From assembly GCA_030036985.1 (NCBI GenBank), contig JASHSD010000597.1:1-5694 (forward strand): 5,694 bases of DNA, in the 5' to 3' direction. The position numbers and the translations under genes were made by a program. Shown here piece by piece: positions 4,676 to 5,694 of this stretch (within the stretch, counting starts at the first letter, position 1; each line of letters begins with the position of its first letter). Source of the DNA: Bryobacteraceae bacterium (lineage in GTDB: Bacteria; Acidobacteriota; Terriglobia; Bryobacterales; Bryobacteraceae). A model generated the notes under the pieces. That model did not search any database. It saw only the letters and a program-made list of their open reading frames with translations, and was not told the DNA's origin.

Positions 4676-5071
4676 GCCCTTCAAGGAACGCGGAAACCGG
4701 TCATCAGGCAACACCGGCGCATCGATTCACAACTTTGCCAACTATTTTTTCGCGGGCTTCAGCCTAAATAATTCAGGAGCTTAGCGCCATCTTCCCGCCC
4801 GGCCCGGCGCCGCCTCGCCCAACCCCTCTGCCACCGTCCAATCAAGCCTCCGGTCGCACCCATGGCGATCGGAGCACTAAGCCGCGCACTCCTCGAGGCC
4901 CTGCGTGGTGAAAGTCAAAGCAATGGGCGGCTGCCGTTCCCGTAAACAGCGGTCCCTGGTTCCGGCGGGGTAACCAAACCGGCGCCCGTCTGAGCGAAAT
5001 CAGGCACGGGGCGCCCCACTTTATTTTGAAAATAGAAATGGACACGCGGCTTGAGTCGCGTCTTAATAACC
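4676..5071. other. Gene-free stretch between the zinc-finger gene and the TA island
   Basis: No frame here has a start, ribosome site and family-like protein; the short open frames are low-complexity readings of GC-rich DNA. What is visible: a near-perfect inverted repeat of GGCGCCCGT (4981-4989) with ACGGGGCGCC (5006-5015), the self-complementary GGGGCGCCCC (5008-5017), the AT palindrome TATTTTGAAAATA (5022-5034) and a hairpin next to the zinc-finger stop (separate entry). The A+T-richer part at 4730-4775 may hold the promoter of the TA island. The stretch probably contains terminator and promoter functions only. Confidence 0.55.
5028..5061 (-). terminator. Possible terminator after the zinc-finger gene
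   Basis: On the minus strand ACGCG (5061-5057) and CGCGT (5048-5044) form a 5-bp stem with an 8-base loop 10 nt after the gene's stop, followed by a T-rich run ending CATTTCTATTTT (5040-5029). The stem is short and the T run interrupted, so termination would be weak. Position relative to the gene end is the main support. Confidence 0.35.
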
Positions 5072-5359
5072 CTACGCCGGAACGAACGAATGCCCGCTGA
5101 TCTCGCCCGGCGACAAATCGTCCTCATAACACCACACCCAGGCCTCTCCAGGCTCAATCGAACGAATCAGCGGATGCCGCGTATGCCGGAAGTGTTTCGT
5201 CGCATGCTTGTTCTTCGACGAGTCGCAGCACCCCACATGTCCGCACTCGAGGCACAGCCGCAGATGCACCCACGAATCGCCCGTCTTCACGCACTCTTCG
5301 CAGGCGTGCTTATCCGTGCTGGTGACTTTGATCTGATTGAGATGTCCGCAGTTCGCCAT
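5072..5359 (-). CDS. UBP-type zinc-finger protein
   Basis: A 95-residue protein consisting almost entirely of one UBP-type (ZnF-UBP) zinc finger. Putative zinc ligands in order: Cys4 and His6 (CGH), Cys20 and Cys23 (CEEC), Cys36 and Cys39 (CLECG), Cys44/45 (GCC), then His52, His56, His59 and His62 (KHATKHFRHTRHP). The segment 'HPLIRSIEPGEAWVWCYEDDL' (in parts, 62-82) matches the end of the domain. In eukaryotes this fold binds the free C-terminus of ubiquitin; the bacterial role is unknown. The ATG at 5359 begins MANCGH, 5 nt after the stop of the oxidoreductase gene; longer upstream readings only run through that gene in another frame. ZnF-UBP domains are found next to or fused with this kind of thioredoxin-reductase-like protein, so the two probably act together. 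That link is family knowledge recalled, not shown here. Confidence 0.93.
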   Translation of the reverse strand: MANCGHLNQIKVTSTDKHACEECVKTGDSWVHLRLCLECGHVGCCDSSKNKHATKHFRHTRHPLIRSIEPGEAWVWCYEDDLSPGEISGHSFVPA

Positions 5360-5364
5360 AGCTT

Positions 5365-5694
5365 CTATTGCCCCGATAGCGCCCGATGCACCATATGCAC
5401 CGAAATCGCCCCTTCGCCCACCGCCGACGCCACCCGCTTCACATTGCCCGCCCGCACGTCGCCCACCGCGAACACGCCCGGCAGGCTGGTCTCCAGCATA
5501 TGCGGCGCCCGCGTCAAAGGCCAGCCGCCGCCGGAATCGAGATCCCGACCCGTAAGCACGAAACCCTTGTCGTCCAGCGCCACGCACCCGCGCAGCCAGC
5601 CCGTTCGCGGCGACGCCCCCGCCATGATAAACACGTGCCGGATCTCGTGGTGCGAAATCTCCCCCGTCTTCCTATCCACCCACCCGACGCGCTC
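5365..5694 (-). CDS. Thioredoxin-reductase-like FAD oxidoreductase, C-terminal 109 residues (cut by window edge)
   Basis: C-terminal end of a TrxB-type flavoprotein; the N-terminus lies beyond 5694. Seen: HEIRHVFIMAGASPRTGWL (a NAD(P)-binding-domain end strand), then 'CVALDDKGFVLTGRDL', 'RAPHMLETSLPGVFAVGDV' and 'KRVASAVGEGAISVHMVHRAL'. The 'GVFAVGDVR' motif contains the Asp that contacts the FAD ribitol, and the last helix is the FAD-binding end of the family. The version with 'NVKRVASAVGEGA' is typical of long relatives with an N-terminal cyclic-nucleotide-binding or receiver-like domain; whether this one has such a domain cannot be seen. The stop TAG at 5365 is 5 nt before the zinc-finger ATG, so the two are cotranscribed. 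The redox CxxC is outside the window. Confidence 0.92.
   Translation of the reverse strand, partial: ERVGWVDRKTGEISHHEIRHVFIMAGASPRTGWLRGCVALDDKGFVLTGRDLDSGGGWPLTRAPHMLETSLPGVFAVGDVRAGNVKRVASAVGEGAISVHMVHRALSGQ

Noticed and set aside
4842..5157. Small minus-strand open frames in the gene-free stretch
   Set aside because: No family resemblance and no ribosome site; the one reaching 5157 overlaps the zinc-finger gene out of frame.
5072..5587. A 171-residue form of the zinc-finger protein
   Set aside because: The extra 76 residues are Gly/Arg/Ala-rich readings of the oxidoreductase gene in another frame; the domain starts at ATG 5359.
1..5694. tRNA, rRNA, CRISPR array, insertion sequence or phage genes
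   Set aside because: No cloverleaf, spaced repeats, transposase motifs or terminal repeats were seen on either strand.

Overview
The window comes from a GC-rich bacterial chromosome, and every gene I can support lies on the minus strand, so transcription runs from the right edge to the left. A PEP-CTERM-tailed exported protein, a dense cluster of small toxin-antitoxin (TA) genes (including a DUF433/DUF5615 pair) and the housekeeping genes fit an Acidobacteriota-like soil organism, perhaps of the Solibacter/Bryobacter type. That placement is inference: there is no rRNA or other marker here.

In order of transcription: (1) At the right edge is the C-terminal end of a thioredoxin-reductase-like FAD oxidoreductase (5694-5365), followed 5 nt later by a 95-residue UBP-type zinc-finger protein (5359-5072). 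(2) A gene-free stretch of about 400 bp (5071-4676) contains hairpins. (3) A TA island of about 2.2 kb (4675-2492) holds four modules back to back: a small antitoxin with a RelE/ParE toxin; DUF433 with a DUF5615 PIN-like toxin; ParD with ParE; and HigB with HigA. (4) A spacer of about 210 bp with a 7-bp inverted repeat precedes a secreted beta-propeller-like PEP-CTERM protein (2281-1442). (5) An AlkD-like DNA alkylation repair protein (1461-664) overlaps it. (6) The first 254 codons of glyA, serine hydroxymethyltransferase (763-1), run off the left edge.

The most notable thing is the state of the TA island. All four antitoxins look intact, while three of the four toxins are broken by different lesions. 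The first toxin has lost one base in a G/C run (4362-4371). The ParE gene is reduced to a 33-codon stub after its first dozen residues. HigB has one extra base in an A run (2856-2858), removing its C-terminal quarter. Only the DUF5615 PIN-like toxin is intact. The island therefore looks like a decaying set of addiction modules in which antitoxins outlast toxins. The two single-base lesions could be sequencing errors; the ParE truncation is hard to explain that way.

A second pattern is at the coupled gene junctions. In the three antitoxin-first modules the stop and start codons overlap by 4 bp (GTGA, GTGA, ATGA), and a perfect short hairpin abuts or contains the downstream start codon. This suggests toxin translation that depends on ribosomes finishing the antitoxin.
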